Part shown: positions 1 to 9,300 of the stretch, piece by piece
Layout: the number at the start of each line of letters is the position of its first letter
Numbering within the stretch: position 1 is the first letter of the stretch
Translations under genes and position numbers: made by a program
Assembly (NCBI RefSeq): GCF_010894405.1
Contig: NZ_JAAIYA010000010.1
Location: 372,001 to 436,000, forward strand
DNA from: Pyxidicoccus caerfyrddinensis
GTDB taxonomy: Bacteria; Myxococcota; Myxococcia; Myxococcales; Myxococcaceae
Reading direction: 5' to 3'
DNA: 64,000 nt
Notes under the pieces: model-generated
Seen by the model: only the letters and a program-made list of their open reading frames with translations
Databases searched by the model: none
Told to the model about the DNA's origin: nothing

Positions 1-1734
1 ACGAGCCGCGCCAGCCTCGTCACCACCGGCGCCCCACGTCTTGCGCACCGGACGAGCCGCGCCGCCCTCCTCGCCGCCGCTCGACTCCTTACGAGCCGGA
101 CGAGCCGAGCCACCCTCTTCGCCACCCCACGCCTTGCGTACCGGACGAGCCGAGCCGCCCTCTTCGCCGCCCCACGCCTTGCGCGCCGGACGAGCCGAGC
201 CGCCCTCCTCGCCGCCGCTCCACTCCTTGCGAGCCGGACGGCCCGCGCCGCCCTCGCCACCACCCGCGCCCCACTCCTTGCGCGCCGGCCGGTCCGCACC
301 AGCCGCACCGAAGCTCTTGCCACGCGGCCGGTCTTCACCACCCGCGCCGAAGCTCTTGCCACGCGGACGGTCTTCACCACCCGCGCCGAAGCTCTTGCCA
401 CGCGGCCGGTCCGCGCCACCCGCGCCGAAGCTCTTGCCACGCGGACGGTCCTCGCCGCCGGCACCAAAGCTCCTGCCACGCGGACGGTCCTCGCCGCCGG
501 CACCGAAGCTCCTGCCACGCGGACGGTCCTCGCCGCCGGCACCGAAGCTCTTGCCACGCGGACGGTCCTCACCACCCGCGCCCCTGGCCGCGTAGCCACG
601 GCCACGCGACTTGTCCTCACCACCGGCGCCACGCTCCGGACGCCCGGCACCGAAGCCACGGCCACGCGGCTTGTCCTCACCACCCGCGCCACGGCTCCGG
701 GGCGCGCCCTCGTCGCCGCCCCACGTCTTGCGCACGGGACGACCCGCGCCCTCTTCCGCACCGCGCCCACGGCCGAAGCGAGCCAGGCCCGCGCCACCAC
801 CGGCCGCCGGCTTCCGCTCACGCTTCTCGGGACGCGAATCCATCGCACGAGCAGCCCTGGCCGCCGTGCGCGCCATCCCGGGCGCCGCCTTGCGAGGCGC
901 GGGCGACTCGTCGTCCATCGACAGCTCTTCCTCGTCCCCTTCGAAGCCCGGCGCCGCGCGCCCGTGCCGGCGCGGAGGCAGCTTCAGCTCCACGGCGGCG
1001 GGCTGAGCCCGACCGTCGGACACCGCGTTCAGCTGCTCCACCTCGCCCTTCTTCAGCGAGCGCAGCTCACCCGGGCGCATGCCCTCCACGCCGATGCCCG
1101 CGTACGCCGGACGGAACAGGCGCACCACCGGGTGGCCCACCGCCGCGCACAGGCGCTTGATGAGGTGCGGCCGTCCTTCGGCCACGACAATCTTCAGCCA
1201 CGTGTTCCGCTCGGCCGCCTCGAACACGTCCACCGACAGCGGCGTGGCCATGCCGTCTTCCAGCCGCACACCACCGCGCAGCTTGTCCAGCGTGGCCGCG
1301 TCCGGCGCGCCCTTCACCTTCGCCAGGTACATGCGCGGCACCTGGAAGCTGGGGTGCGTCAGCTTGTGCGCGAGCGCCCCATCGTTCGTGAACAGCAGCG
1401 CGCCCTCGGCGTCGTAGTCCAGCCGTCCCACCGGGAACAGCCGCTTGCCCGTCTCCTCGATGTAGTTGGCCACCGTGGGCCGGCCCTGCGGATCCGACAG
1501 CGTCGTCACGACGCCAATCGGCTTGTAGAGCAGGTAGTACGAGGACTCATCCGGCGGACTCACCAGCGTCCCGTCCACCGCGACCAGGTCCGTGCCCGGT
1601 TCCACCCGGCTGCCCAGCTCCGTCACCGTCTCGTTGTTCACCGTCACACGACCCGCGGTGATGAGCTCTTCTGCGTGCCGGCGCGAAGCCACTCCCGCGC
1701 GGGCCAGATACTTCTGCAATCGTTCGGCAGCCAT
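1..1734 (-). CDS. rluB: RluB/RsuA-family 23S rRNA pseudouridine synthase with long repeat tail (3' end outside window)
   Basis: Converts a uridine of ribosomal RNA to pseudouridine. Residues 1-60 form an S4 RNA-binding domain (ERLQKYLARAGVASRR). The catalytic motif GRLDYDAEG places the nucleophilic aspartate at about residue 106, and the enzyme core ends near residue 240. The frame then stays open to the window edge for more than 330 residues of low-complexity Gly/Arg/Glu-rich sequence built from tandem repeats; known RluB proteins are about 250-300 aa. ATG start at 1732-1734, 25 bp after the scpB stop, so probably the last gene of the trpS-scpA-scpB-rluB run. Family assignment is firm; which uridine is modified is inferred. 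The tail resembles disordered RGG-type RNA-binding tails. Confidence 0.88.
   Translation of the reverse strand, partial: MAAERLQKYLARAGVASRRHAEELITAGRVTVNNETVTELGSRVEPGTDLVAVDGTLVSPPDESSYYLLYKPIGVVTTLSDPQGRPTVANYIEETGKRLFPVGRLDYDAEGALLFTNDGALAHKLTHPSFQVPRMYLAKVKGAPDAATLDKLRGGVRLEDGMATPLSVDVFEAAERNTWLKIVVAEGRPHLIKRLCAAVGHPVVRLFRPAYAGIGVEGMRPGELRSLKKGEVEQLNAVSDGRAQPAAVELKLPPRRHGRAAPGFEGDEEELSMDDESPAPRKAAPGMARTAARAARAMDSRPEKRERKPAAGGGAGLARFGRGRGAEEGAGRPVRKTWGGDEGAPRSRGAGGEDKPRGRGFGAGRPERGAGGEDKSRGRGYAARGAGGEDRPRGKSFGAGGEDRPRGRSFGAGGEDRPRGRSFGAGGEDRPRGKSFGAGGADRPRGKSFGAGGEDRPRGKSFGAGGEDRPRGKSFGAAGADRPARKEWGAGGGEGGAGRPARKEWSGGEEGGSARPARKAWGGEEGGSARPVRKAWGGEEGGSARPARKESSGGEEGGAARPVRKTWGAGGDEAGAAR
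50..283 (-). repeat. Second tandem repeat class (45-48 nt) in the rluB tail
   Basis: GGACGAGCCG or a near match starts at about 50, 98, 143, 188 and 236, spaced 45 or 48 nt. The minus strand encodes 15-16 residue units of the form WGGEEGGSARPVRK. It adjoins the 39-nt array and continues past the window edge. Confidence 0.75.
311..583 (-). repeat. Seven tandem 39-nt repeats in the rluB tail
   Basis: The phrase AAGCTCTTGCCACGCGG (or a one-base variant) recurs at 311, 350, 389, 428, 467, 506 and 545, exactly every 39 nt. On the minus strand each unit encodes 13 residues of the form GEDRPRGKSFGAG. The period is a multiple of three, so copy number can change without breaking the frame. Confidence 0.9.
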
Positions 1735-1759
1735 CTATGCCTTCTTCCGTCATTGCCCG

Positions 1760-2743
1760 TTACTCGGGCTTGGGCCCCTCTTCGCCCATCACGGGCTTCG
1801 GGGGCGTGTCCAGGACGCTGGAGCTGACCTTTTGTGTCCGGTCCGCGGCCTCCATGGCCTCCTCCAGCTCCTCCAGCGCGGCCTCACTCGCCGCCGCGCT
1901 CTTCTCCATCCGCTTCGTAAAACCGGGGTCCGCCAACGTGTCCACGGTCCCCGCCGCAGCCGGCGCCGGCTGCGTCTCCTTCTCCACGATCTCCCGGTGC
2001 TCCTGCGTCAGCTCGTGGAACTCACGAAGCGTCGGCAGGGCCGAGAGGTCCTTCAGGGCGAAGAACTCCAGGAACTCACGCGAGGTGCCGTAGAGGATGG
2101 GACGCCCCACCTCTTCGCGCTTGCCCAATATCTTCACCAGCTTGCGGTCCATCAGTGCCTTGAGGACCGCGCCGCAGTCCACGCCGCGGATGTCTTCAAT
2201 CTCCGGCCGCGTCACCGGCTGCCGGTACGCGATGATGGCCAGCGTCTCCACCGCCGCGCGCGTCAGTCGCTGCGGCTTCACCCGCAGATAGCGCCGCACG
2301 TACTCGCCCGAGTGCGGGTCCGTCCGGAACTGCCACCCCCCGGCCACCTCATACAGGACAATCCCGCTGATTCCGTCACGGTGAATGCCGGAGAGCTGGT
2401 TGATCGCCTCGGCGATGAGCGCCCGGTCGATGCCGGTGGCCATGAACAGCTCGTCCACCGACAGCGGCCGCTCCGCCACGAAGAGCACGCTCTCGATGAC
2501 GGTGCGGATGCGATCCGCCGACAGCTTCCGGCTCTTGGTGATGAGCTTCTCGAAGGACGTCTCGAGGTCCGGAACGGTGTCGTCCGAGTCCTCTTCAATC
2601 GCGACGGCTTCCACTTCGTCGAGGTCATCCGCCGGGCCGGGGCCGGTGACGGCGGCGATCTCGTCCTCGGAGAACGGGCCGGGGCCTCCGGGCGTGCCAT
2701 GGGCGGGCGTCTCGTCCTCGGGGCCGTTGCTACCGATAGTCAC
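1760..2743 (-). CDS. scpB: Segregation and condensation protein B (ScpB)
   Basis: Subunit of the SMC-ScpA-ScpB condensin complex that compacts and segregates the chromosome. The centre holds the two winged-helix modules of ScpB, recognisable in IESVLFVAERPLSVDELF and AAVETLAIIAYRQPVTRPEI, followed by GRPILYGTSREFLEFFAL. At 327 aa it is longer than typical ScpB (about 200 aa): an acidic N-terminal extension of about 75 residues and an Ala/Glu-rich C-terminal tail account for the difference. GTG start at 2741-2743. It overlaps the end of scpA by 14 nt, which implies translational coupling. Confidence 0.93.
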   Translation of the reverse strand: MTIGSNGPEDETPAHGTPGGPGPFSEDEIAAVTGPGPADDLDEVEAVAIEEDSDDTVPDLETSFEKLITKSRKLSADRIRTVIESVLFVAERPLSVDELFMATGIDRALIAEAINQLSGIHRDGISGIVLYEVAGGWQFRTDPHSGEYVRRYLRVKPQRLTRAAVETLAIIAYRQPVTRPEIEDIRGVDCGAVLKALMDRKLVKILGKREEVGRPILYGTSREFLEFFALKDLSALPTLREFHELTQEHREIVEKETQPAPAAAGTVDTLADPGFTKRMEKSAAASEAALEELEEAMEAADRTQKVSSSVLDTPPKPVMGEEGPKPE

Positions 2744-3599
2744 TGTCGTCGACCTCCGTGGGGGCCAGCTTCTCCAGCGCGTCCCCGTTGGGCAGGAGCA
2801 GGATGGGACCGAGCGGCTCGTCCTGCACCACCCGGATGAGGCGCCGCTTTACCATCTCGAGGATGGCCAGGAAGGTGACGACCACCTCCTGCCGCGTCCG
2901 CGTCTCCTGCTCGTTGAACAGGCTCTCGAAGAGGACCTGTCCGTGGGGCCGCAGGCGCTCGATGATGCGGAGGATGGCCTCGGAGAGCGTCACCCGCTCG
3001 CGCACCACCTCGTGCTGCAGCTTGGGCGTCAACCGCTCCAGCACCCGGTCCAGCGCTTCAATCAGCTTGAGGACGCTGAACTCCTGGAGGCCCACCTCCT
3101 CCTCGGGGATGGGCACCGCCTCCACCGGCACGTTGCGGGTGAAGACGTCGCGGCCGAGCAAGTCCTGCGCCGCGAGCTGCTCGGCGGAGTCCTTGTACTT
3201 CTGGTACTCCAACAGCCGCCGCACCAATTCCGCTCGCGGGTCGCCCGCCTCCTCGATGGCCGCGAGCGCCTCCGCGCCCTCCTGCACCGCCGCCACGTCC
3301 GTCCGGGGCAGCAGCATGCGGCTCTTCAAGTGGGCCAGCGTGGAGGCCATCACCAGGAACTCACCGGCGATGTCCAGGTTGATCTCCCGCATCTTCTCCA
3401 GGTGCTGGAGGTACTTCTCGGTGATCAGCGCCAGGGGGATGTCGAAGATGTCGACCCGGTGCTCCTTGATGAGATGGAGCAACAGGTCCAGCGGACCCTC
3501 GAAGTTGGGCAGCGCGACGCGGAAGGCGTCACCCGGGCTGCGGGGCGACTCCCCATCACCGAGGCCCTCCTCGGCCGATGCGCGGCGGCCCTCACTCAC
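2730..3599 (-). CDS. scpA: Segregation and condensation protein A (ScpA)
   Basis: Kleisin subunit that bridges the SMC heads in the bacterial condensin. The diagnostic N-terminal motif FEGPLDLLLHLIKEHRVDI lies near residue 33, followed by ITEKYLQHLEKMREINLDIAGE. The C-terminal winged helix contains VVTFLAILEMVKRRLIRVVQ. At 289 aa it is near the usual 250-270. GTG start at 3597-3599 with an AAGGA-like ribosome site. It lies 167 nt downstream of trpS and overlaps scpB. The short Ser/Arg-rich N-terminus before the kleisin motif is poorly constrained. Confidence 0.95.
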   Translation of the reverse strand: MSEGRRASAEEGLGDGESPRSPGDAFRVALPNFEGPLDLLLHLIKEHRVDIFDIPLALITEKYLQHLEKMREINLDIAGEFLVMASTLAHLKSRMLLPRTDVAAVQEGAEALAAIEEAGDPRAELVRRLLEYQKYKDSAEQLAAQDLLGRDVFTRNVPVEAVPIPEEEVGLQEFSVLKLIEALDRVLERLTPKLQHEVVRERVTLSEAILRIIERLRPHGQVLFESLFNEQETRTRQEVVVTFLAILEMVKRRLIRVVQDEPLGPILLLPNGDALEKLAPTEVDDSDYR

Positions 3600-3766
3600 C
3601 GGAGGTCCTTGGGCTGCCTTCGAAGGTGTGTGAGGGACGGCTCGTCATCGCGCAAAGGCCCGACTTTCCTTGGCCTGAGGCGCGAGTCGGGGGGACACAC
3701 CTCCTTAGCAGTGCCCCTCTGGTGGGTCAAACAATCGGCAGTGAAAGCCCGTTCAGTCACTCCACC

Positions 3767-4831
3767 TCAGGGGATGCCCACGGCGCGGCGGACCTTGTCC
3801 ATCAGCCGGGTCGCCTCCTCGCGGGCGCGGTTGGCGCCGTCCTGGAGGATTCGCTCCAGCTCGGCCGGGTCGCCTGCCAGCTCGGCATACCGCTGGCGGG
3901 CCGGGCCGAAGGTCGCATGGTAGGCCTCCAGGAGCTTCTTCTTGTAGTCGCCGTAGCCCTTGCCGCCCGCCCTCCAAGACGCGTCCACGTCGCGGAAGTC
4001 GGACTCGGGCAGCATCACCTTCAAGAGGTCGTAGAGCGGCACCTCGGAGCCCTTGCCCCCCTCCGCCTGCTCCGTGCCCCCAGCAGACTCGGCCCTGGGC
4101 ACCGGCTTGGGCGCCTCCACCGGTGTGGAGTCCGTCTTAATGGACATGATGCGCTTCTTGATTTCCTTCTCGTCCCCGAACAGGTCGATGGTGTTCCCAT
4201 ACGACTTGGACATCTTCCGCCCGTCGATGCCGGGCACTGTCTGGGTGGAAGCCTGGATGCGCGCCGAGGGCAGCTTGAGGATGCCGGGCGCGTGGCCCCG
4301 CTCCTTGCCCTCCGGGTCGGCCGGGTCGTACCCCGGCACGTACTGCACATTGAACTTCACCGCCCAGTCGCGGGCGAACTCGATGTGCTGGATCTGGTCC
4401 TTGCCCACCGGGACGGCGTCCGCGCTGTAGAGCAGGATGTCGGCGGCCATCAGCACCGGGTACGCGAAGAGACCGAAGTCCGGGCTCTTTCCCTGCGCCA
4501 CCTTGTCCTTGTAGCTGTGCGCCCGCTCCAGGTGGGCCACCGGCGCGACGACGCCCAGCAGCCAGTACAGCTCGAGCACCTCTCTCACGTCGCTCTGGCG
4601 GAAGAGCACCGCCTTCTTCGGATCCAACCCGAGCGCCAGATAGGACACCGCGGCGTCGCGCGTCAGCTCCAGAGCCCGCTTCGGCTCCCTCACCTCGTTG
4701 AGCGAGTGGTAGTTCGCGATGAAGTAGTACGACTCGGCCTCGTCCTGGAGCTGCACGAACTGGCGAATCGCGCCGTAGTAGTTGCCGATGTGCAGCTTTC
4801 CGGACGACTGGACGCCTGAGAGAATCCGCAT
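3767..4831 (-). CDS. trpS: Tryptophan-tRNA ligase
   Basis: Cytoplasmic class I synthetase charging tRNA-Trp. The start at 4831 gives MRILSGVQSSGKLHIGN, matching the canonical TrpS N-terminus, with the HIGH-type signature HIGN at residues 14-17 and KMSKS at about 206-210. Upstream in-frame codons give low-complexity sequence and are rejected. The C-terminal half carries an insertion rich in Pro, Gly and Glu (around PRAESAGGTEQAEGGKGSE) not typical of the enzyme. It is 354 aa against about 330-340 usual. First gene of the likely trpS-scpA-scpB-rluB run. Confidence 0.95.
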   Translation of the reverse strand: MRILSGVQSSGKLHIGNYYGAIRQFVQLQDEAESYYFIANYHSLNEVREPKRALELTRDAAVSYLALGLDPKKAVLFRQSDVREVLELYWLLGVVAPVAHLERAHSYKDKVAQGKSPDFGLFAYPVLMAADILLYSADAVPVGKDQIQHIEFARDWAVKFNVQYVPGYDPADPEGKERGHAPGILKLPSARIQASTQTVPGIDGRKMSKSYGNTIDLFGDEKEIKKRIMSIKTDSTPVEAPKPVPRAESAGGTEQAEGGKGSEVPLYDLLKVMLPESDFRDVDASWRAGGKGYGDYKKKLLEAYHATFGPARQRYAELAGDPAELERILQDGANRAREEATRLMDKVRRAVGIP

Positions 4832-5098
4832 ATCGATTCCGACTCGAGTGACGGGTGGTGGACGCGGCTGGTTCGCATACCCGCCGCGACCCTGCAACCT
4901 TCCGTTGCGGCTGCGGAGCTTCCGTCGCCTTCTCGAAACCCACACCGCCCTTACGTGAAATTTTGCGCCGGGCCGGGAAATTCCCAGGAAATCCGGGTAC
5001 TTGCAATGAGGGGACGGTGGGTGGGACGATACCCTGGTAGCCCCCCCTGCGAGCACGCGCGGGCACTTCGAGAGCTTCACTCGGGAGGACGCACCGGC
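4832..5098. promoter_or_regulatory. Divergent intergenic region between trpS and the DUF4388-like gene
   Basis: This 267-nt gap should hold both promoters. A short AT-richer patch (TGAAATTTTGCGCC, then GGGAAATTCCC-like symmetry near 4978-4990) stands out from the GC-rich background. No confident -35/-10 pair or T-box leader was recognised. Confidence 0.3.
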
Positions 5099-6283
5099 AT
5101 GGAGTCATTCAACGGGAGTCTCGCCAGCTATCGCCTGCAGATGGTGATGCCACCGCTCTTCACGGGCGCCGGCGTGGACGGAACGCTGCGGGTGGAGCGC
5201 GGTGCCGTCCGCCGGTGCTTCCAGGTGAAGGACGGCTTCCTGGTGGGCGAGAGCTCGAATGACCCGCGCGAGCACCTGGCGCAGGTGCTCGTGAATCTCC
5301 GCATCCTGGACGCGCCCCGGGCGGCGGCGGCCTTCGAGGCGGCCGAGGGGGCCGGCGTGCCCTACGGCACCTTCCTGGTGCAGCGCTGCTTCGTGGAGCT
5401 GCCCCGGCTCATCGAGGCCATGGAGCACAAGGCGCGCGAGGCGATGTTCGACTGCTACGCCTGGGAGTCGGGCGAGGTGGAATTCACGCCCGGGCTGCCG
5501 GCGATTGGCCGGGCGGTGGGGCTGAAGCTGCCCTTGTCCACGCTGCACCGGGACGCGGTGTCGCGGCTGCGCGAGTGGGCGGTGTTCCGCGACATCTTCC
5601 CCCGGCAGGACGTCACGTTCCGCGTGTTCCGCGAGTTCGCGGTGGAGACGTTCTCCGAGGAGGAGGACGTGCTGCTGGACCTGGCGTCGGCCGGCGCCAC
5701 GCTGGGCGAGATGCTGGCGAACACGAGGGAGGGGCCGCTGTTCGCCGCGCGTTGGGTACTGCACCTGTACCGACGTGGAGCCCTGGCGCCGCAGCGGCCC
5801 AAGGGCCCGAAGCTGGGCGAGTCCGCGGAGCTGGCCGAGCTGCTCAACCTGGTGAAGCGCTTCCTGGAGTCGGGGAAGTACGACCACGCGGTGGCGCTGG
5901 CGGCGCAGGTGCTGGAGCGAGGCCCCGTGCCGGAGGCGCATGCGCTGTACCGCGAGGCGGAGGTGCGGCTGACGCTGGCGCTGAGCGATGAGTTGTTCGC
6001 GCTCGACGGGCGGCTCGTCTTCGAGCCGATTCCGCGCCCCACCCCACCGGACCTGACGGCGGATGACCTGTACCTGTATTCGAAGCTGCGGGGCAGCCGG
6101 AGCATCCGGCAGGCGCTGCGCACGGCGGCCATGGGCGAGCTGGCGGCGTCGCGCTCGGTGCACCGGTTGATGGCCTCCGGCCTCATCCACGTGGCCTCGC
6201 TGCCCGGCAGCGAGCGCGCCGGCACTCCGCGGCGCACGAGCACGGACCCGTTCGGGACGCCGGTCGTGGGCGTGGGGACCTGA
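5099..6283 (+). CDS. DUF4388 (PATAN-like) domain protein
   Basis: Function unknown. A 394-aa cytoplasmic protein without signal peptide or membrane segment. Residues about 10-140 follow the DUF4388 pattern: a short beta-hairpin (GTLRVERGAVRRCFQVKDGFLVG) and then a region in which a low-effort ligand or partner domain classifies objects, ending in EAMFDCYAWESGEVEFTPG. The C-terminal half is helical and may contain a degenerate TPR (KYDHAVALAAQVLERGPVPEAHALYREAE). ATG at 5099 is preceded by GGAGG at 5083-5087, which decides the start. DUF4388 proteins are abundant in myxobacteria and tend to accompany signalling or motility functions; nothing nearby narrows the role. Confidence 0.65.
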   Translation: MESFNGSLASYRLQMVMPPLFTGAGVDGTLRVERGAVRRCFQVKDGFLVGESSNDPREHLAQVLVNLRILDAPRAAAAFEAAEGAGVPYGTFLVQRCFVELPRLIEAMEHKAREAMFDCYAWESGEVEFTPGLPAIGRAVGLKLPLSTLHRDAVSRLREWAVFRDIFPRQDVTFRVFREFAVETFSEEEDVLLDLASAGATLGEMLANTREGPLFAARWVLHLYRRGALAPQRPKGPKLGESAELAELLNLVKRFLESGKYDHAVALAAQVLERGPVPEAHALYREAEVRLTLALSDELFALDGRLVFEPIPRPTPPDLTADDLYLYSKLRGSRSIRQALRTAAMGELAASRSVHRLMASGLIHVASLPGSERAGTPRRTSTDPFGTPVVGVGT

Positions 6284-6309
6284 GCCCCACCTGACGGGTG
6301 AGACGGAAA

Positions 6310-6345
6310 GGGCCACCCCCGGCGTGCGCGGAGGTGGCCCTTCCT
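6310..6345 (+). terminator. Hairpin terminator candidate between convergent genes
   Basis: GGGCCACC (6310-6317) pairs perfectly with GGTGGCCC (6333-6340), with a 15-nt loop and a TTCCT tail. It lies between two convergent genes. The T-tract is weak, so Rho independence is uncertain. Confidence 0.55.
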
Positions 6346-6367
6346 CATTCAGGCCTGGCGTTGGCGG

Positions 6368-9300
6368 CTACTCCTTCGCCGTCACACGCCACGTCACGCT
6401 CTCGGTGCTGGCACCCTTCCCGTCCTCGGCGATGACCTTCCAGAGGTAGTCCCTGCCGGGCGCCAGCGTCACCGTCCTGGCGGTTTCGCGCGACGGCTTC
6501 GAGTCGCACGTCTGGAAGGTGAAGTCCTCATCCACGCTCCAGACGCAGTGCCGGTAGAGGACGGTGTCCTGGTCCTTGTCGAAGGTGCCCTCCCACTGGA
6601 AGGACATCGTCGCGGAGGCAATGGCCATGTCCCTCGGGAACACCAGCCCCGGAATGCCGGGCGCGTTGTTGGCTTCGATCGTCTCGGACTCCACGAACGT
6701 GTGGGCGAAGATCGGATCGCCCGTCCCCGCCACGTCCTGCGCGCACTGCAGGAGCCGGTCCTGGTTCCTGACGGCCCGGCAGATCTCGAAGGCCTGCTCC
6801 ATCGGAATCGACGGCAGCGCGTCCTTGACCGGAACCCCGACGGGCGCCTTGTTCACCTTGCACGCGTCCGCCTTGTACTCCGGCCATTCCTTGATCGTGT
6901 ACGAGTCGGTGGAGAACCCGGGCAGGTAGTCGAACAGCGACGTGGCGTTCGTCACCCGCCAGGAGTCCTCGAACTTCTCGTACAGCTGGATGTAGCGCTG
7001 GTACGGGTCCGTCGGGCGAGGCCCCAGCTGCGTCCCATCGGAGAGCGTCGGCAGCCAGTTGCCCAGGGCGATGGGACCGAGGATGCCCTCCGTGGCGCGC
7101 GCCTGCTGCACGCTGACGTTCATGTAATAGACCTGATAGTACGCCCAGAAATCGACGGTGATGATGATGCGCGTCCCACCGGGGCCTTCGATCTGGATGC
7201 CACCCTGCGAGGGCGTCCGGACGATGCGCCCACCGCCGGGCAGCAGCAGCTCCGTGCCGAGCTGCACGGGCTTGCCATTGACGCGCAGCTCCAGCCCCTC
7301 TCGCCACTCGGGATTCAGGTGGTACGTGATGCGGTTCTGGCCGACGCGCACCGCCACCGCCGTCATGATGCTCACGCACGAGGTCAGCCCGGTGTGCGCG
7401 TCCGGACCCACGGGCCCTTCGGTCTGCACGGGCATGTGCCGCGCCTGGATCTCCATCCCCGGATCACGCAGCAGCACGAACTCGCCCGCGCTCTGGAAGT
7501 CGTAGCGCACGCCGTCGATGGTCGTCAGGTGCGGGTCACCCCACGTGGAGGGATTGCCACCCACGATCCAGCGGCGAATCGTGTCGATGTCCGCCTGGCT
7601 CAGCGGGGGCCCGCCACACGGCATCAAGCCGCCCGGGCAGGCTTCCGTCGCGGCCGTGATGCGGGTGTACAGCGGTCCCGTCAGGCTGGCGGCCCGGGCC
7701 AGGGCATCGGCGTGCGGCGCCGTGAGCGGATTCACGAGCAGGCCGGACTGGTCCTCGGCGAGGTTCAGGGCCGTCCCGTAGTTGGAGTACGGCGGATAGT
7801 TGAGCCCGCCGTGGCACTCGACGCAGCTCTTGTTGAAGATGCGCTGCACGTCCGTGTACGTCGGCACGGCGTTCGCCGGAGGCAGCGAGGCCAGCGTGGA
7901 GTTCACGTACGGAATCAGGGCGCTGCAGGCGTAGGGGAACACGAGGCCGGGGATGGGGTCGGCGGTCAGGTTGGCCTCGAGCGCGTTCCGGAGGGCGGTC
8001 GTGTACGAGGGGAAGATGTCGGCGAAGGCATAGGTGCGCGACCGGCCGCGCACGCCCATGGACCACTTGTCCACCGAGATACCGAACGGCTCGAGGAGAT
8101 AGCGGTACAGGGCCATGGGCGTCGTGTTCTGGCTGTAGATCTCACGGTCCACGAAGATGCCGCCCATGAACGTCGCGTCAGCGCCGCCGGCATCGATGAT
8201 CCGGCGGAACACCTCGCTCCGCAGGCGGGGGAACGAGGCACTCGTCCCCGCGGTGGTCGCGGCGCCGTACTGCGGGACCAGACCGTTCACCGCGGGCCCG
8301 CTCGTGACCACGTACTGGTCTCCGTTCCGGTCGAGGTTGAACTTCTGGATGTCCACCTTCCGGCGCGGCACGCTCTTCTCGCGGATGTCCGTGTCGGTGC
8401 GGATGGCGTTGATGTTGTTGCCGCCGTGGCGCGCCGTGAAGAAGGTCTGATCGAACGTCAGGGCCCCGAAGGAGCTGGTGACCACGCCCGCGCCGATGCT
8501 GAGGCAGTTCTTCGTGATGGCCAGGGCCACCGGCCGGGGGTCGATGAACACGTTGCCGGTCGCCCAGCGGTGGCTCGCGATTTCATCCGCGACGCGCCGC
8601 TGGTTGAGGTCACCGTCGAGGCCGCCGAGCAGGTCGAACAACTGGACGCCGCGTCCCTCGCCCGCGGTGAATCCCGAGTGGTGGAACAGCGTGATGAAAG
8701 TGCCTTGGCGAATGACGGAGCTGGTCGGACCCGAGGGGGCCGTGTTGTTGAAGTTGTACGCGGTGGAGATCGCGGGGGCGGAGCCCACCGGGGCCGGCTC
8801 GGCCGAAATCGGAGCCGACGCGTCGAACGAGAACTGGGGCGTGCCGTCGCCCGCACCACCGCGGAAGCGGGTGATCTTGTCGGCGGCGGGCAACCCGCCC
8901 AGCGGGGGCTGCAGGCGCAATTGCTCGACCAGGGAGCGGATGGCGTGGTTGTTGCGCCACGTCCAGGGGTTGTAGAGCTTGCGGTACGCGGCCGTGTCCA
9001 GCGAGCCCTGATACAGCCGGTCCCGGTTGAACGGCATCATGCCGCCCCAGCTGTCATACGGGTCCCAGTTGGGCTTGTTCTTCGTCTTGATGACACCCAC
9101 GGGCAGGCCGTCCGTGCCCGGGAGGGTCGACCGGTTGAGCACGTTCCGCGTCGAGTGACAGCTCGAGCACTTCAAGTCGTCGACTTCGATTTTACGGACG
9201 CGCGGCGGGATGGCGCCCATCGCGGGGATGGGCTTCAGGATGATTTCGTGGAAGCGGAAGTTGTTCGTGGCCGCGTCCCACTGCATGTACTCGATGACGT

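Noticed and set aside
41-595. A plus-strand 184-aa Pro/Arg-rich repetitive protein
   Set aside because: It is the complement of the rluB repeat tail; the minus-strand frame is continuous with a real enzyme domain.
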